Shown: in pieces, positions 18,664-27,990 of the stretch
Layout: every line of letters begins with the position of its first letter
Position numbering within the stretch: position 1 is the stretch's first letter
Assembly (NCBI RefSeq): GCF_003286915.1
Contig: NZ_QMFY01000001.1
Coordinates: 310,001-374,000, forward strand
Direction: 5' to 3'
Source of the DNA: Pseudochryseolinea flava
Lineage (GTDB): Bacteria; Bacteroidota; Bacteroidia; Cytophagales; Cyclobacteriaceae
DNA: 64,000 bases
Translations under genes and position numbers: made by a program
Notes under the pieces: model-generated
What the model was told of the DNA's origin: nothing
Database searches by the model: none
What the model saw: the letters and a program-made list of their open reading frames with translations, nothing else

Positions 18664-18990
18664 ATGGCGTCAATTCTGATAGAAAATTTGGACCAACGGA
18701 AAGTTGAGGCGATCGACCTTTCTAGGCCTGTGTTGAAGCATCTTCAGGATCAACAAATTGACTGGATGTTTGCCTGCGGTGGCAAAGGGCGCTGCACGAC
18801 ATGTAAGTTTGAATTATGCTCTGATGCGCAGGCACTTGAACCCGATTCGGAAGCAGAAACTCGCTACCGACGGCAAGGAGCCCTAAAGAAAAATGAACGC
18901 TTAGCATGCCAGGCAAAGCTCACCGGAGACATTCGCATCAGAGTTCCAGACGAATGCAAGCTGCCCCATATGCACTACTCCGATGAGTAG
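18664..18990 (+). CDS. 2Fe-2S ferredoxin
   Basis: 108-residue electron carrier of the plant/adrenodoxin-like fold. Cluster ligands are Cys39, Cys45 and Cys48 in CGGKGRCTTC (C-x5-C-x2-C) plus a fourth Cys in RLACQAKL (Cys81 region). This spacing fits the 2Fe-2S binding loop. The C-terminus is short and acidic. Its partner reductase is not in the window. The gene is monocistronic between the 377-residue gene and tdk. Confidence 0.88.
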   Translation: MASILIENLDQRKVEAIDLSRPVLKHLQDQQIDWMFACGGKGRCTTCKFELCSDAQALEPDSEAETRYRRQGALKKNERLACQAKLTGDIRIRVPDECKLPHMHYSDE

Positions 18991-19068
18991 GCCCGCATAA
19001 ATCGCAACCAGCTTCGGAAACCTTTGTAGGTTCGTCGCACATTGCCGCATTCTTCATAATTTTAGCAC

Positions 19069-19668
19069 ATGTTTATTGAACCACACCTGGGCAGTAAATC
19101 ACGCCAGGGAAACGCTGGATGGATCGAAGTCATTGCGGGATGTATGTTCTCCGGAAAGACAGAGGAACTTATCCGTCGCTTAAACCGGGCACTCATTGCC
19201 AAACAAAAAGTCGAAATCTTTAAACCCGTTGTCGACAAACGCTACGATGATGAAAAGATCGTGTCACATAACGCCAACGCTATACGCTCGACGCCCGTAA
19301 ATTTTGCCAACGATATTCTGCTCCTCGCCGGAGACTGCGATGTGGTCGGTATTGACGAAGCTCAATTTTTCGATGAAGCAATCGTTGACGTCTGCAATAC
19401 ATTAGCTAACAGTGGAAAGCGTGTTATCGTTGCTGGACTAGACATGGACTTTGAAGGAAAACCGTTTGGCCCAATGCCTTTTCTATTGGCTGTGGCCGAA
19501 TTCGTCACAAAAGTTCACGCCATCTGTGCTCGAACCGGAGAGCTGGCTTCGTTCTCTCATCGTCTTATTGAAAATGATAAACAAGTAATGTTGGGTGAAA
19601 AGAATGAATACGAAGCGCGAAGTAGAAGCGCATTTCTTGCCGGTAAACAACAGAAAAAAAGTAAATAA
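19069..19668 (+). CDS. tdk: Thymidine kinase (type II), zinc-lasso cysteines mostly lost
   Basis: Salvage kinase making dTMP from thymidine and ATP. The 199-residue product has the P-loop GCMFSGKTEEL (24-34), the DEAQFF motif near residue 102, and the C-terminal YEARSRSAF stretch. In zinc-bearing type II kinases the C-terminal part holds four cysteines (CxxC and CxxC/H). Here the first pair reads CART and the second SRSA, so only one Cys remains. The kinase motifs are otherwise intact. The gene is followed by the porZ-like gene after 10 bp. Confidence 0.93.
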   Translation: MFIEPHLGSKSRQGNAGWIEVIAGCMFSGKTEELIRRLNRALIAKQKVEIFKPVVDKRYDDEKIVSHNANAIRSTPVNFANDILLLAGDCDVVGIDEAQFFDEAIVDVCNTLANSGKRVIVAGLDMDFEGKPFGPMPFLLAVAEFVTKVHAICARTGELASFSHRLIENDKQVMLGEKNEYEARSRSAFLAGKQQKKSK

Positions 19669-19678
19669 CCCGTTGATC

Positions 19679-21907
19679 ATGAAACGTCGCTGTGTCAACA
19701 CGCTGATCGCCGCCTTCTCTATCCTGTTGTCAATTCTGTCAACGACTAAAAATTTTGCGCAAGATATCCCACTGGGTACATGGCGAGCACATATTTCCTA
19801 CCAATCAATCAATAGCCTATCCATTACAAACGATAAAATATTTGCAGCTTCCTCCTCCGGATTGCTCGTCTTAGACCGATTGGACAAAAGCTTTCAAACT
19901 TTCGATAAAGTAAATCAGAGCTTATCTAACGTGGGAATCTCTGATATTGAATTCAACGATAGTCGCGATGAACTTATCGTTGCTTACGAAGACGGAACAT
20001 TAGATGTAATACGCGACAATGACCTGATCACGATTAACCCCACCAAGAACGCTCAAGTTACCGGTTCGAAAAAAATTAATCATATCCTCATTCATCAAGC
20101 ACTCGCCTATCTATCGACAGACTACGGTGTCGTTGTGATCAACCTCGCGCAAGGTGAAGTGAAAGAAACGTGGCGTGATCTTGGCCCGACTGGCGAAACA
20201 TTAAAAGTTTTACAGGGAACCATTAAAGGCGATAGCATCGTATTTGCCACAGCAAAAGGTGTGATCATGGGCGATCTCGACGATAACTTACTAGATTTCA
20301 ATAGCTGGAAACGATTTGACTCTGGCGCATTCAATACAACAATCAATTCCATTGTGCTCTTCAACAACCAGATCTATGCACCGATCAACGGCGTGGGAAT
20401 CATGGCGTATGCAAACGGCGCTTGGATACAAGCTCCTTTTTTACCAGCCTTAAATTATACATCGTTAACAAATTCTCTAAATCATCTGTTCGTAATAGAG
20501 AACAAGAATGTTTGGCGTATTGATACTAGTAATGATGTAATTCAAATTGTTGACGACCACATCACACAACCGATGATGGTTACAGAAGATGCCGCTGGCG
20601 CGATGTGGGTGGGTGACAATGAAAACGGTTTACTTTCTAATGAAGATGGCCTCTTCAAAAGCTATCTCCCAAACGGGCCATCCATTACAGTACCTTTCCG
20701 ACTCAAATATGCTTTTAATAAAATGTATCTCATGCCAGGTGGATATTCATCAACCTTTCAACCGTTAAGACGCGATGGCACCTTGAACATTTTTAACAAC
20801 GGCATTTGGGAACAAGTCAAAACGAATATCAAAGACATCACCGACGTTGCGATCACTGAATCTGGCGATACATATATCAGCTCGTTTGGATCTGGTGTTG
20901 AGAAAAGATCGCGAGAAAACGATGTAACCTTGTACAACACGGAGAACAGCACATTGATCAACACAAGTCCTCCTGGTGATTTTATAACCGTGAGCGCTGC
21001 TGAAAATTCACGCGAGGGGATTTGGTTTGCCAACTACGGAACAGCAACCTCCCTTCATCTAAAAAAGAATGACGATAACTGGGAACAAGTTTCATTTGCT
21101 ACTTCTGCGGCGAGATATCCAACAGACCTCGCTGTAGATTTTCTCGGCCAAGTTTGGATGTTGATTAACCCTTCTCAAGGCGGAGGGCTTGTCGTGTACG
21201 ATCCGGCCAGCAAAGCAGAACGATACATTACAGAGGCTAATAATAACGGAGAATTGAGTAGTCGATCGGTTCGCTCAATCGCACTGGATCGTGACGGAAT
21301 GTTGTGGGCAGGAACGGACTTTGGTGTTTGCTACTTTTATGCTGCTGATCAAGATGCCATCCGCCCGATTTTCGAAAATAGATTTCTCTTGCGTGATGAT
21401 CGTGTAACGGCAATAGCTATCGATGGTGGTAATCGAAAATGGATGGGTACTGAACGCGGCGTTTGGTTATTTGATCCGACTGGCGAAAAACTCATTTATA
21501 ACTTTACGACCGACAACAGTCCCCTACTCTCAAATGTTATTCATGATATTGAAATCCAAGGCGAAACCGGTGAAGTATTTATTGCCACACAACGAGGATT
21601 AGTCTCGTTTCGTGCGGATGCTACTGAGAGTACAAGTCGTTTTCAGAATATTAAAATTTTCCCCAACCCCATTTTAAGTACATTCACAGGAACGGTAGGC
21701 ATAAGCGGTCTTGCTACTGACGCGACTGTAAAGATCACGGACATCAGCGGTAAACTCATTTGGGAAACCAAAGCTCACGGTGGCACCGCGAGTTGGAATG
21801 TAAAAGACTACAATGGCCGACGTGCTTCAACAGGTGTTTACATCGTATTCTGCGCTTTGTCAGATGGCAGCGAACATGCCGTAGGAAAAATAGCTGTCGT
21901 TAATTAG
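19679..21907 (+). CDS. porZ: PorZ-like type IX secretion protein, beta-propeller with C-terminal sorting domain
   Basis: 742-residue secreted protein; the ATG at 19679 is chosen because it starts a signal peptide (KRRCVNTLIAAFSILLSIL...FAQ). After cleavage the mature part begins DIPLGTWRAHISYQSINSL, the PorZ-type N-terminal propeller. Repeated propeller blades follow (for example DGMLWAGTDFGVCYF and NRKWMGTERGVWLF). The end is a type A C-terminal sorting domain: FPNP near 668, DISGKLIWE, and GVYIVFCALSDG. PorZ is a component of the attachment complex of the type IX secretion system. The match is by motif and neighbourhood (recO follows, 3 bp), not by alignment. Confidence 0.8.
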   Translation: MKRRCVNTLIAAFSILLSILSTTKNFAQDIPLGTWRAHISYQSINSLSITNDKIFAASSSGLLVLDRLDKSFQTFDKVNQSLSNVGISDIEFNDSRDELIVAYEDGTLDVIRDNDLITINPTKNAQVTGSKKINHILIHQALAYLSTDYGVVVINLAQGEVKETWRDLGPTGETLKVLQGTIKGDSIVFATAKGVIMGDLDDNLLDFNSWKRFDSGAFNTTINSIVLFNNQIYAPINGVGIMAYANGAWIQAPFLPALNYTSLTNSLNHLFVIENKNVWRIDTSNDVIQIVDDHITQPMMVTEDAAGAMWVGDNENGLLSNEDGLFKSYLPNGPSITVPFRLKYAFNKMYLMPGGYSSTFQPLRRDGTLNIFNNGIWEQVKTNIKDITDVAITESGDTYISSFGSGVEKRSRENDVTLYNTENSTLINTSPPGDFITVSAAENSREGIWFANYGTATSLHLKKNDDNWEQVSFATSAARYPTDLAVDFLGQVWMLINPSQGGGLVVYDPASKAERYITEANNNGELSSRSVRSIALDRDGMLWAGTDFGVCYFYAADQDAIRPIFENRFLLRDDRVTAIAIDGGNRKWMGTERGVWLFDPTGEKLIYNFTTDNSPLLSNVIHDIEIQGETGEVFIATQRGLVSFRADATESTSRFQNIKIFPNPILSTFTGTVGISGLATDATVKITDISGKLIWETKAHGGTASWNVKDYNGRRASTGVYIVFCALSDGSEHAVGKIAVVN

Positions 21908-21910
21908 ATC

Positions 21911-22576
21911 ATGTTACACAAAACACAAGGCGTAGTTTTCAGATTCACGAAGTATGGAGAAACATCCATTATCGTTACAATTTTTACAACGCTTTTTGGA
22001 ATCCAAAGTTATATCGTAAACGGCGTAAGAAGTAAATCACTGAAGAGCAAGATTGCGCTTTATCAACCGCTTACGTTGCTCGACTTGGTGGTGTACTATA
22101 AAGAGAATGCAAGCATCAAGCGGATAAAAGAATTAAAATGTTTGCATCCCTATCAGACAGTGACGTCCGACATTCGAAAATCATCTATCGCGATGTTTAT
22201 TGCTGAAATTTTAAACAAAACGGTAAAAGAAGAAAGTCATGCGCAAGAGCTTTGCGATTTCATTATCACGTCTATGATCATTCTCGATACACACGAGAAG
22301 ACCGAAAACTTCCATTTAATTTTTCTATTAAAACTTAGCCGCTATTTAGGATTCGGAGCGCAGTTTGTCAATGAAGTATTGGGCGGAAGATTTACAGATG
22401 AAGCAATCGAAAAAATAATTGACCAGCTGATCAAGGCCGACTATACAGATGTCATTTCGATGACCATAGCACAGCGAAGAGAAATCCTGGAATTACTGGT
22501 AAGCTTTTATGCCGATCACGTTGAAACAATTGGTGAACTAAAATCACTTGCCGTCCTTCGCGAAATCGTTAGCTGA
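21911..22576 (+). CDS. recO: DNA repair protein RecO
   Basis: Recombination mediator that works with RecR and RecF to load RecA on SSB-coated gaps. The 221-residue product starts with HKTQGVVFRFTKYGETSIIV, typical of the RecO OB-fold, followed by GVRSKSLKSKIALYQPLTLLDLVVYYK. The remainder is the helical C-terminal domain. The four cysteines seen in some RecO zinc-binding regions are absent. recR is about 35 kb away at 57.7 kb. It starts 3 bp after the porZ-like stop. Confidence 0.92.
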   Translation: MLHKTQGVVFRFTKYGETSIIVTIFTTLFGIQSYIVNGVRSKSLKSKIALYQPLTLLDLVVYYKENASIKRIKELKCLHPYQTVTSDIRKSSIAMFIAEILNKTVKEESHAQELCDFIITSMIILDTHEKTENFHLIFLLKLSRYLGFGAQFVNEVLGGRFTDEAIEKIIDQLIKADYTDVISMTIAQRREILELLVSFYADHVETIGELKSLAVLREIVS

Positions 22577-22582
22577 TGTCAA

Positions 22583-23467
22583 CTAGAATTCTTTGCCCGC
22601 AATATCGTTCCGGAACATCTCCATACCTTTGCGATCTTGTAACGTGACAAATACTAGCTTTCCATTGAGGCCTCCAAAAACTAGATTGCTACAATTTTTT
22701 CCTTTCAATGTTACTTCACGAATAAGATCACCCGATGGTGACAGCACAGCGATCACACCCTTACCATAGCGCGTAACATATAGATTACCTTCTTTGTCGC
22801 ATTTCATGCCATCGAATCCAAAATCTTCAAACGCTTTAAACAATCTTTTGTTAGAGATATTACCCTTAGCATCTACGTCAAACGCCCAGATTTTACGCTG
22901 CACACTTTCATTCACATACAACGTTTTTTCATCCGGACTTAACTCAATACCATTCGTAGTTCCCATTTGATCCGTTAATAAAACAGGTTTTCCTCCGCGA
23001 TCAATTCGCCAAAGTTTCCCTGTGCTTTCCTTCCAATTCGGATCGGATGCAAAGAGCTGATTTCTGCTATTGATGCAAAGATCGTTTGGCTGATTAAACT
23101 GATCGGTATGTGCATACACGGAGACTTTCTTTGTCTTCATGTTTACTTTCAAAACATTATGCGCGGAAAAATCGGCGAGATACATATTTCCCTTGCTGTC
23201 AAATTTGATACTGTTTGCCGTTGAGCCTGCAGGTAAGGTGAGAAACAATTCAACTTTTCCATCCGGCTTTACTTTGCCAATCGTGCCATCTTTTTGAAAA
23301 TTTACAACGTAGAGATTTCCGTCGTCATCGAAACACGGACCTTCAATGTTGTTGGTAAAAAGATTCTCTGCCGTGAAATCTTCCACCAAAAACAAACGCT
23401 GCATATCCTGTGCTTTTGCGGTGAACGTTACCATCAAAATCACCAACAAAGAAGTTACTTGTTTCAT
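22583..23467 (-). CDS. Secreted SMP-30/gluconolactonase-like (NHL/LRE) protein
   Basis: 294 residues from the ATG at 23467, chosen because it begins a signal peptide (KQVTSLLVILMVTFTAKA); in-frame ATG and longer extensions upstream lack signal features. The mature part is a six-bladed propeller of the SMP-30 superfamily: IEGPCFDDDGNLYVVNF, GNMYLADFSAHNVLKV, TNGIELSPDEKTLYVNES, DGMKCDKEGNLYVTRYG. Family members are calcium-dependent lactonases or esterases; the substrate here is unknown. It is convergent with recO (6 bp between stops). Confidence 0.85.
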   Translation of the reverse strand: MKQVTSLLVILMVTFTAKAQDMQRLFLVEDFTAENLFTNNIEGPCFDDDGNLYVVNFQKDGTIGKVKPDGKVELFLTLPAGSTANSIKFDSKGNMYLADFSAHNVLKVNMKTKKVSVYAHTDQFNQPNDLCINSRNQLFASDPNWKESTGKLWRIDRGGKPVLLTDQMGTTNGIELSPDEKTLYVNESVQRKIWAFDVDAKGNISNKRLFKAFEDFGFDGMKCDKEGNLYVTRYGKGVIAVLSPSGDLIREVTLKGKNCSNLVFGGLNGKLVFVTLQDRKGMEMFRNDIAGKEF

Positions 23468-23648
23468 ATCTATCATTTTAGGAAGCTTAAAAATACATCG
23501 CGATTCGAATCGTCGCGCATGAAGAATTATTTTTTGTAATTTTTTTTTACTTCTCCAACGTAGAAGTGTTACCAAACTGCACCTGTTCTTTCGCCTTTAA
23601 CACATCACACAGTTTGCACACGCACACTACATTTTTTCAACAACTGAG

Positions 23649-24278
23649 TTATAAGAACTGTTCAATATCACCAAGTCCTTGTCGAAGGATTTGGATGTCA
23701 TCGCTTGTACAATCGACAATTGTAGAAGGTACATTACCGCCAGGGCCACCATCAATTACCACATCAACGACGTGTTTAAAATCTTCATAGATCTCTTCAG
23801 GGTCGGTTGTGTATTCCTTGATCTTATCATCGTCCTTGATGGAAGAAGTAATCAACGGATTGCCTAACAGTTCTACAATCGTGCGCGGAATCATATGATC
23901 CGGAATACGGATTCCAACTGTTTTTTTATTCACATCTAAAATCTTCGGAACTTTTGTGCTCGACTCAAGAATGAATGTAAAAGGCCCGGGAAGGGATTTT
24001 TTCAACAGTTTAAATGTTGAGGTTTCAAGCCTTCTTACATACTCGGAAATATGACTAAGGTCGTTGCAAATAAAGGAAAGATCCAATTTTTGAGGTTTAA
24101 TGTCCATGATTTGACATAACCGGGCGATAGCTTTCCGATTCATTAGGTCACAACCAATGCCATAAATGGTGTCGGTTGGATAAACGATTATACCGCCGTC
24201 ACGTAAAACATCGACAACATGATTGATCTTCCGCCGTTCTGGATTTTCGGGATGAATTTTAAGTAATTCTGCAGCCAT
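23649..24278 (-). CDS. YrdC/Sua5-family protein, YciO type
   Basis: 209-residue member of the YrdC-like nucleotide-binding family ([14 protein letters not shown] near 33-46). TsaC and Sua5 make threonylcarbamoyl-AMP for the t6A tRNA modification. This sequence instead looks like the YciO branch: [34 protein letters not shown], and [13 protein letters not shown] where TsaC has its SxN motif. It ends with [23 protein letters not shown], close to E. coli YciO. It is often annotated as L-threonylcarbamoyladenylate synthase; a true TsaC could be elsewhere. Convergent gene ends and divergent mltG flank it. Confidence 0.8.
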   Translation of the reverse strand: MAAELLKIHPENPERRKINHVVDVLRDGGIIVYPTDTIYGIGCDLMNRKAIARLCQIMDIKPQKLDLSFICNDLSHISEYVRRLETSTFKLLKKSLPGPFTFILESSTKVPKILDVNKKTVGIRIPDHMIPRTIVELLGNPLITSSIKDDDKIKEYTTDPEEIYEDFKHVVDVVIDGGPGGNVPSTIVDCTSDDIQILRQGLGDIEQFL

Positions 24279-24342
24279 TTCAGGGGAAAGATAACGAATC
24301 GGTAGCTTAAAAAAACCGGCTGATCGTTACGCCAAGATTTGT

Positions 24343-24350
24343 TATTTTTG
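24343..24350 (+). promoter_or_regulatory. Putative -7 element of mltG
   Basis: TATTTTTG matches TAnnTTTG; the mltG ATG at 24366 lies 16 bp after it. No clear TTG at the -33 position. Confidence 0.45.
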
Positions 24351-24365
24351 ACGTTCACTTTTACT

Positions 24366-25430
24366 ATGAAACCGAATAAGCGCCTCATTATTTTTATTGT
24401 CCTCTCTGTGTTGGGGATTTCATTTGCTTTCTACGCCTATCAAATGATTTATACGCCAAACATCCTGGTAGGCGATCATCCACAAGCAAGACTTTTTATC
24501 GTCGAGGATTCCATGACGTTTAAAGACATCCAAAAGAAGATGCATGAAGAACGTATCGTAAACGATTTGATGTCGTTCAGTTTCTTGGCCAAGCTCGCTG
24601 GATTCGATTCTGAAATTAAGCCTGGCCGCTACATTTTGAAACCTGGCATGAGTAACCTCGAAGCGTTGCGTTTAATGCGTTCGGGCAAACAAGAGCCTGT
24701 ACAAGTAACATTCAACAATGTCCGGGTCATTAGCGAGCTCGCTGAAAAAATTACACGAAATCTTGGCATGCAGCCTGCTGAGTTTGAAGCTGCCATCATT
24801 AAGTTCTGCTCCGAGAATAAATTCGGCTTCAACGAGAACAACGTCATCTCCATGTTCATTCCGAATACCTATGAACTCTATTACAATACATCACCAGATC
24901 GCTTGATCGAAAAGATGCACGAAGAGTACGTGAAATTTTGGAATGAAACACGCGTGAATCAAGCGAAAGAAGTAGGGTTCACGCCACTAGAAATATCAAC
25001 ACTTGCATCCATTGTTCAAGCCGAGACTATTCGCGCTGATGAAGCGCCGATCATCGCAGGACTTTACATCAATAGATTAAAGAAAGGTATTGCATTGCAG
25101 GCCGATCCGACACTCGTCTTTGCTGTAGGTGACTTTGGATTAAAGCGCGTGTTGAATGAGCACAAAGCGATAGACTCGCCATTCAACACCTACAAATATC
25201 CAGGTCTTCCTCCGGGGCCTATCAGCATGCCTGAAATCAGATCGATCGATGCTGTATTGAACTACACTAAATCAGACTACTATTACATGTGCGCGAAAGA
25301 AGATTTTTCAGGGCGCCATAATTTCACCAATAGCTACCAGGAGCACATGCAAAATGCGGCGCGCTACCAAAAGGCACTTACTATCGAGCAGCGTAAGGGT
25401 GAAGCATTACGGAAAAAGCAACAGCAATAA
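24366..25430 (+). CDS. mltG: Endolytic murein transglycosylase MltG
   Basis: Inner-membrane lytic transglycosylase that cuts nascent peptidoglycan glycan strands and limits their length. Start at 24366 gives 354 residues; helix at about 6-28 is the membrane anchor. A LysM-like segment (about 45-110) precedes the YceG domain. The catalytic Glu is in ASIVQAET (about residue 220), and the QADPTLVFAVGDFG and TYKYPGLPPGPISMPE motifs are typical. Its stop overlaps the next gene's ATG by one base, so it probably forms an operon with the thioesterase and YihY genes. Confidence 0.93.
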   Translation: MKPNKRLIIFIVLSVLGISFAFYAYQMIYTPNILVGDHPQARLFIVEDSMTFKDIQKKMHEERIVNDLMSFSFLAKLAGFDSEIKPGRYILKPGMSNLEALRLMRSGKQEPVQVTFNNVRVISELAEKITRNLGMQPAEFEAAIIKFCSENKFGFNENNVISMFIPNTYELYYNTSPDRLIEKMHEEYVKFWNETRVNQAKEVGFTPLEISTLASIVQAETIRADEAPIIAGLYINRLKKGIALQADPTLVFAVGDFGLKRVLNEHKAIDSPFNTYKYPGLPPGPISMPEIRSIDAVLNYTKSDYYYMCAKEDFSGRHNFTNSYQEHMQNAARYQKALTIEQRKGEALRKKQQQ

Positions 25431-25837
25431 TGTATCAATCCGAAACTTCTGTACGTGTGCGCTATGGTGAAACCGATCAGATGGGCTACGTCTATTACGG
25501 ATTTTATGCGATGTATTACGAGGTAGCGCGGGTTGAAAGTCTTCGCCAATTAGGATTGACGTACAAGGAAGTCGAAGAAATGGGCGTGATCATGCCGGTA
25601 CTTGAGAATCATTCGAAATACATGGCGCCAGGGCGTTACGATGAACTTCTTCGAATTGTCACTACCATCCGTGAGAAACCTGGTGTAAAAATCAAATTTG
25701 AGTACGATATTTATAACGAAGCGAATACGCACATTCACCATGGCGAAACGTTGTTGGCATTTATCGATAAGAAATCCAATCGACCTTGTCGGCCGCCAAA
25801 AGCTATGGCAGATGTGCTCGAACCGTTTTTTAAATGA
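25430..25837 (+). CDS. Acyl-CoA thioesterase, YbgC/FadM (hotdog) family
   Basis: 135-residue single hotdog-fold enzyme. VRVRYGETDQMGYVYYGFYAMYYEVARVE at 8-36 is the 4HBT signature with the catalytic Asp16. It hydrolyses short or medium acyl-CoA thioesters in its family; the physiological substrate is unknown. It overlaps mltG by one base and the next gene by 4 bases, so the three are likely co-translated. Confidence 0.9.
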   Translation: MYQSETSVRVRYGETDQMGYVYYGFYAMYYEVARVESLRQLGLTYKEVEEMGVIMPVLENHSKYMAPGRYDELLRIVTTIREKPGVKIKFEYDIYNEANTHIHHGETLLAFIDKKSNRPCRPPKAMADVLEPFFK

Positions 25838-26853
25838 AGTATAAACACAAGCGCCTACTACTTCAATTTAACCCTGCGCGTGGAGTTTTCACGTGGATGA
25901 AACGCGTGCGATTTCAGAAATACGAAAACGTTTCGCTTTACAAAATCTTTAGGCTGTTCATCCAAAATCTAATGGATGATGAAATTCTCGATCGCGCGAA
26001 TGGCGTTGCTTACAACTTTATTCTCGCTGTCTTCCCCGCGATCATCTTTTTATTCACACTCATTCCGTACGCCAATAACTTCTTCGCAGACGTAACTACA
26101 GAAACAATTATGGCGCGATTGGGTGAAGTGATGCCGCCCAGTATGTTTGAGGTGATCTCCCCTACCGTGTTGGACATCGTTAGCAACCAACGAGGAGGCC
26201 TGCTCTCATTGGGTTTTGTTTTCTCTCTTTACCTTTCGACAAACGGTACACTCGCTTTGATGCGCGCATTTAATGCTTGTTACAGAACTGTAGAGAGGCG
26301 CAGCGGATTTAAAACAAGACTGATCGCAACTGGTCTTACCATCAATCTTGCGCTTGTCGTTTTTTTAGCGATCGTATTGCTCGTCGTGGGGCAATTGGTG
26401 CTCGATTACATTACACAACTGGCGTGGTTTGACTTATCAGACTTTACTGTATTCCTGCTCTTCTCGGTGAGATTCTTGGTGATCTTTATTGTCTTCTTCA
26501 TCGCAATCTCTACACTTTACTATTTCGGTCCGGCAATTCACTACAACTGGCGTTTCTTCTCAATAGGTTCTTTCGTTGCAACGCTTCTCACGATAGCCGT
26601 TTCTTACGGATTCTCTTACTACGTTACAAACTATAGTACGTACAATAAAGTATACGGATCGATCGGTGTACTCATCGCTATCATGGTATGGATTCAATTG
26701 ATCACTGTGGTGCTTTTAATTGGATACGAAATCAATGCAAGCATTCACAATGCCATCCGCAAACAAGCGCTGTGGAATGCAAGAATGTATCGGAAAGACA
26801 AATCAAAAATTGATGTTCCAATCAGCACCGGAAGACCATCAAGCTACGAATAG
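25834..26853 (+). CDS. YihY/virulence factor BrkB family membrane protein
   Basis: 339-residue integral membrane protein. After an N-terminal cytoplasmic part (1-65) it shows ANGVAYNFILAVFPAIIFLFTLIPY, then the FVFSLYLSTNGTLALMRAFNACY segment, YFGPAIHYNWRFFSIGSFVAT, and YNKVYGSIGVLIAIMVWIQL; these are hallmark YihY stretches, with about six helices. It is sometimes annotated as a ribonuclease BN homolog, a known misannotation. ATGA overlap with the thioesterase gene suggests coupling. Molecular function is unknown. Confidence 0.9.
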   Translation: MKYKHKRLLLQFNPARGVFTWMKRVRFQKYENVSLYKIFRLFIQNLMDDEILDRANGVAYNFILAVFPAIIFLFTLIPYANNFFADVTTETIMARLGEVMPPSMFEVISPTVLDIVSNQRGGLLSLGFVFSLYLSTNGTLALMRAFNACYRTVERRSGFKTRLIATGLTINLALVVFLAIVLLVVGQLVLDYITQLAWFDLSDFTVFLLFSVRFLVIFIVFFIAISTLYYFGPAIHYNWRFFSIGSFVATLLTIAVSYGFSYYVTNYSTYNKVYGSIGVLIAIMVWIQLITVVLLIGYEINASIHNAIRKQALWNARMYRKDKSKIDVPISTGRPSSYE

Positions 26854-26898
26854 GTTCCCAACTCGCCGTACACATTAAATGCGCGACCATACCATACC

Positions 26899-27987
26899 TT
26901 AACTATAAGTGCCTTCAGTACAATTCCGGCAAATATCAATTTCACTTCTCGAGCGAAATAGCGAAGCTCTGAAATCACCGTAAGCTTCTCCTCTCCAGAT
27001 TTCGGAGAATGTGTTTTTAGAAAGATCGCCCAGTACATACTTTCCATCTTTATCGAAGCAGCATGGAACAACTTTACCATCCCAGGTTATTACACAGCTG
27101 TGCCACATCTTCCAACAACGATCATACATTTCGTTTTTAATCGCGTATGTACCATCGCCATTTTTTTGATATCGAGAGTATTGATCTTGTGTCGGTATGA
27201 AAGGAGACCCATTCTTGTAATCATAAACCTGCGCCGTCTTCAATACAACCTGATCAACACCAAGTTTCTTTGCGAGCGCAGACACGTCTGGAATCTGATG
27301 TTCATTCTGTCGAACCACGAGAAATTGAAAGATCACATGCGGCGTCTTCGCTTTCAACTTTTTTTTCCAACGAATTACATTCTCTGTTCCTTCAATCACT
27401 TTATCCAGGCTTCCACCAACACGATAGGATTCGTATGTATCCTGAGATGTTCCATCTATCGATATAATGAGTCTATCAAGACCTGACTCAACTGTAAGAC
27501 GTGCTTGCTCATCTTTGAGATAATGTCCATTGGTCGAGGTCGCTGTATAGATCCCGCGCGCAGACGCATATGACACCATCGGAAGGAATTGTGGATGCAG
27601 ATACGGTTCACCTTGAAAGTAAAATGTGAGGTATGATAACGTTGGTACAAGCTGATCAATTACGCGCTCGAACATGTCGCGATTTAACATTCCGGTTGGT
27701 CGTGTAAATGAACGTAATCCGCTGGGACATTCAGGGCAGCGAAGATTGCACGACGTAGTGGGTTCGATGGAAATACTGATCGGCAGACCGTGAATCTGAG
27801 GTTTTTGCAATGACCGCGATAGTTCATAGCTGGACATGATCTTCAATGCATTCAGTGCCCGACGCGGCGTCACCTTCTTTGCAAAATTCCATTGATCTGT
27901 CCATCCTCCCATCATAGACGCAAGATACTCGGTAATTGGCGTTTTGGATATTGATAATGTCGTTATCTTTCGAACGGTTTGAATCAC
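26899..27987 (-). CDS. Radical SAM protein with SPASM domain
   Basis: 362-residue iron-sulfur enzyme of unknown reaction. The radical SAM cluster ligands are in TTSCNLRCPECPSG: Cys80, Cys84 and Cys87 counted from the GTG at 27987. The C-terminal SPASM/Twitch-like region carries further cysteines (CWKMWHSC, VPCCFDKDG, CRNC near the end). The GTG start leaves only 3 bp to the divergent ATG at 27991. A downstream ATG (about 27915) is an alternative start and would give a slightly shorter protein. SPASM relatives modify peptides or assemble cofactors; no precursor peptide gene is recognised next to it. Confidence 0.85.
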   Translation of the reverse strand: MIQTVRKITTLSISKTPITEYLASMMGGWTDQWNFAKKVTPRRALNALKIMSSYELSRSLQKPQIHGLPISISIEPTTSCNLRCPECPSGLRSFTRPTGMLNRDMFERVIDQLVPTLSYLTFYFQGEPYLHPQFLPMVSYASARGIYTATSTNGHYLKDEQARLTVESGLDRLIISIDGTSQDTYESYRVGGSLDKVIEGTENVIRWKKKLKAKTPHVIFQFLVVRQNEHQIPDVSALAKKLGVDQVVLKTAQVYDYKNGSPFIPTQDQYSRYQKNGDGTYAIKNEMYDRCWKMWHSCVITWDGKVVPCCFDKDGKYVLGDLSKNTFSEIWRGEAYGDFRASLFRSRSEIDICRNCTEGTYS

Positions 27988-27990
27988 ATC

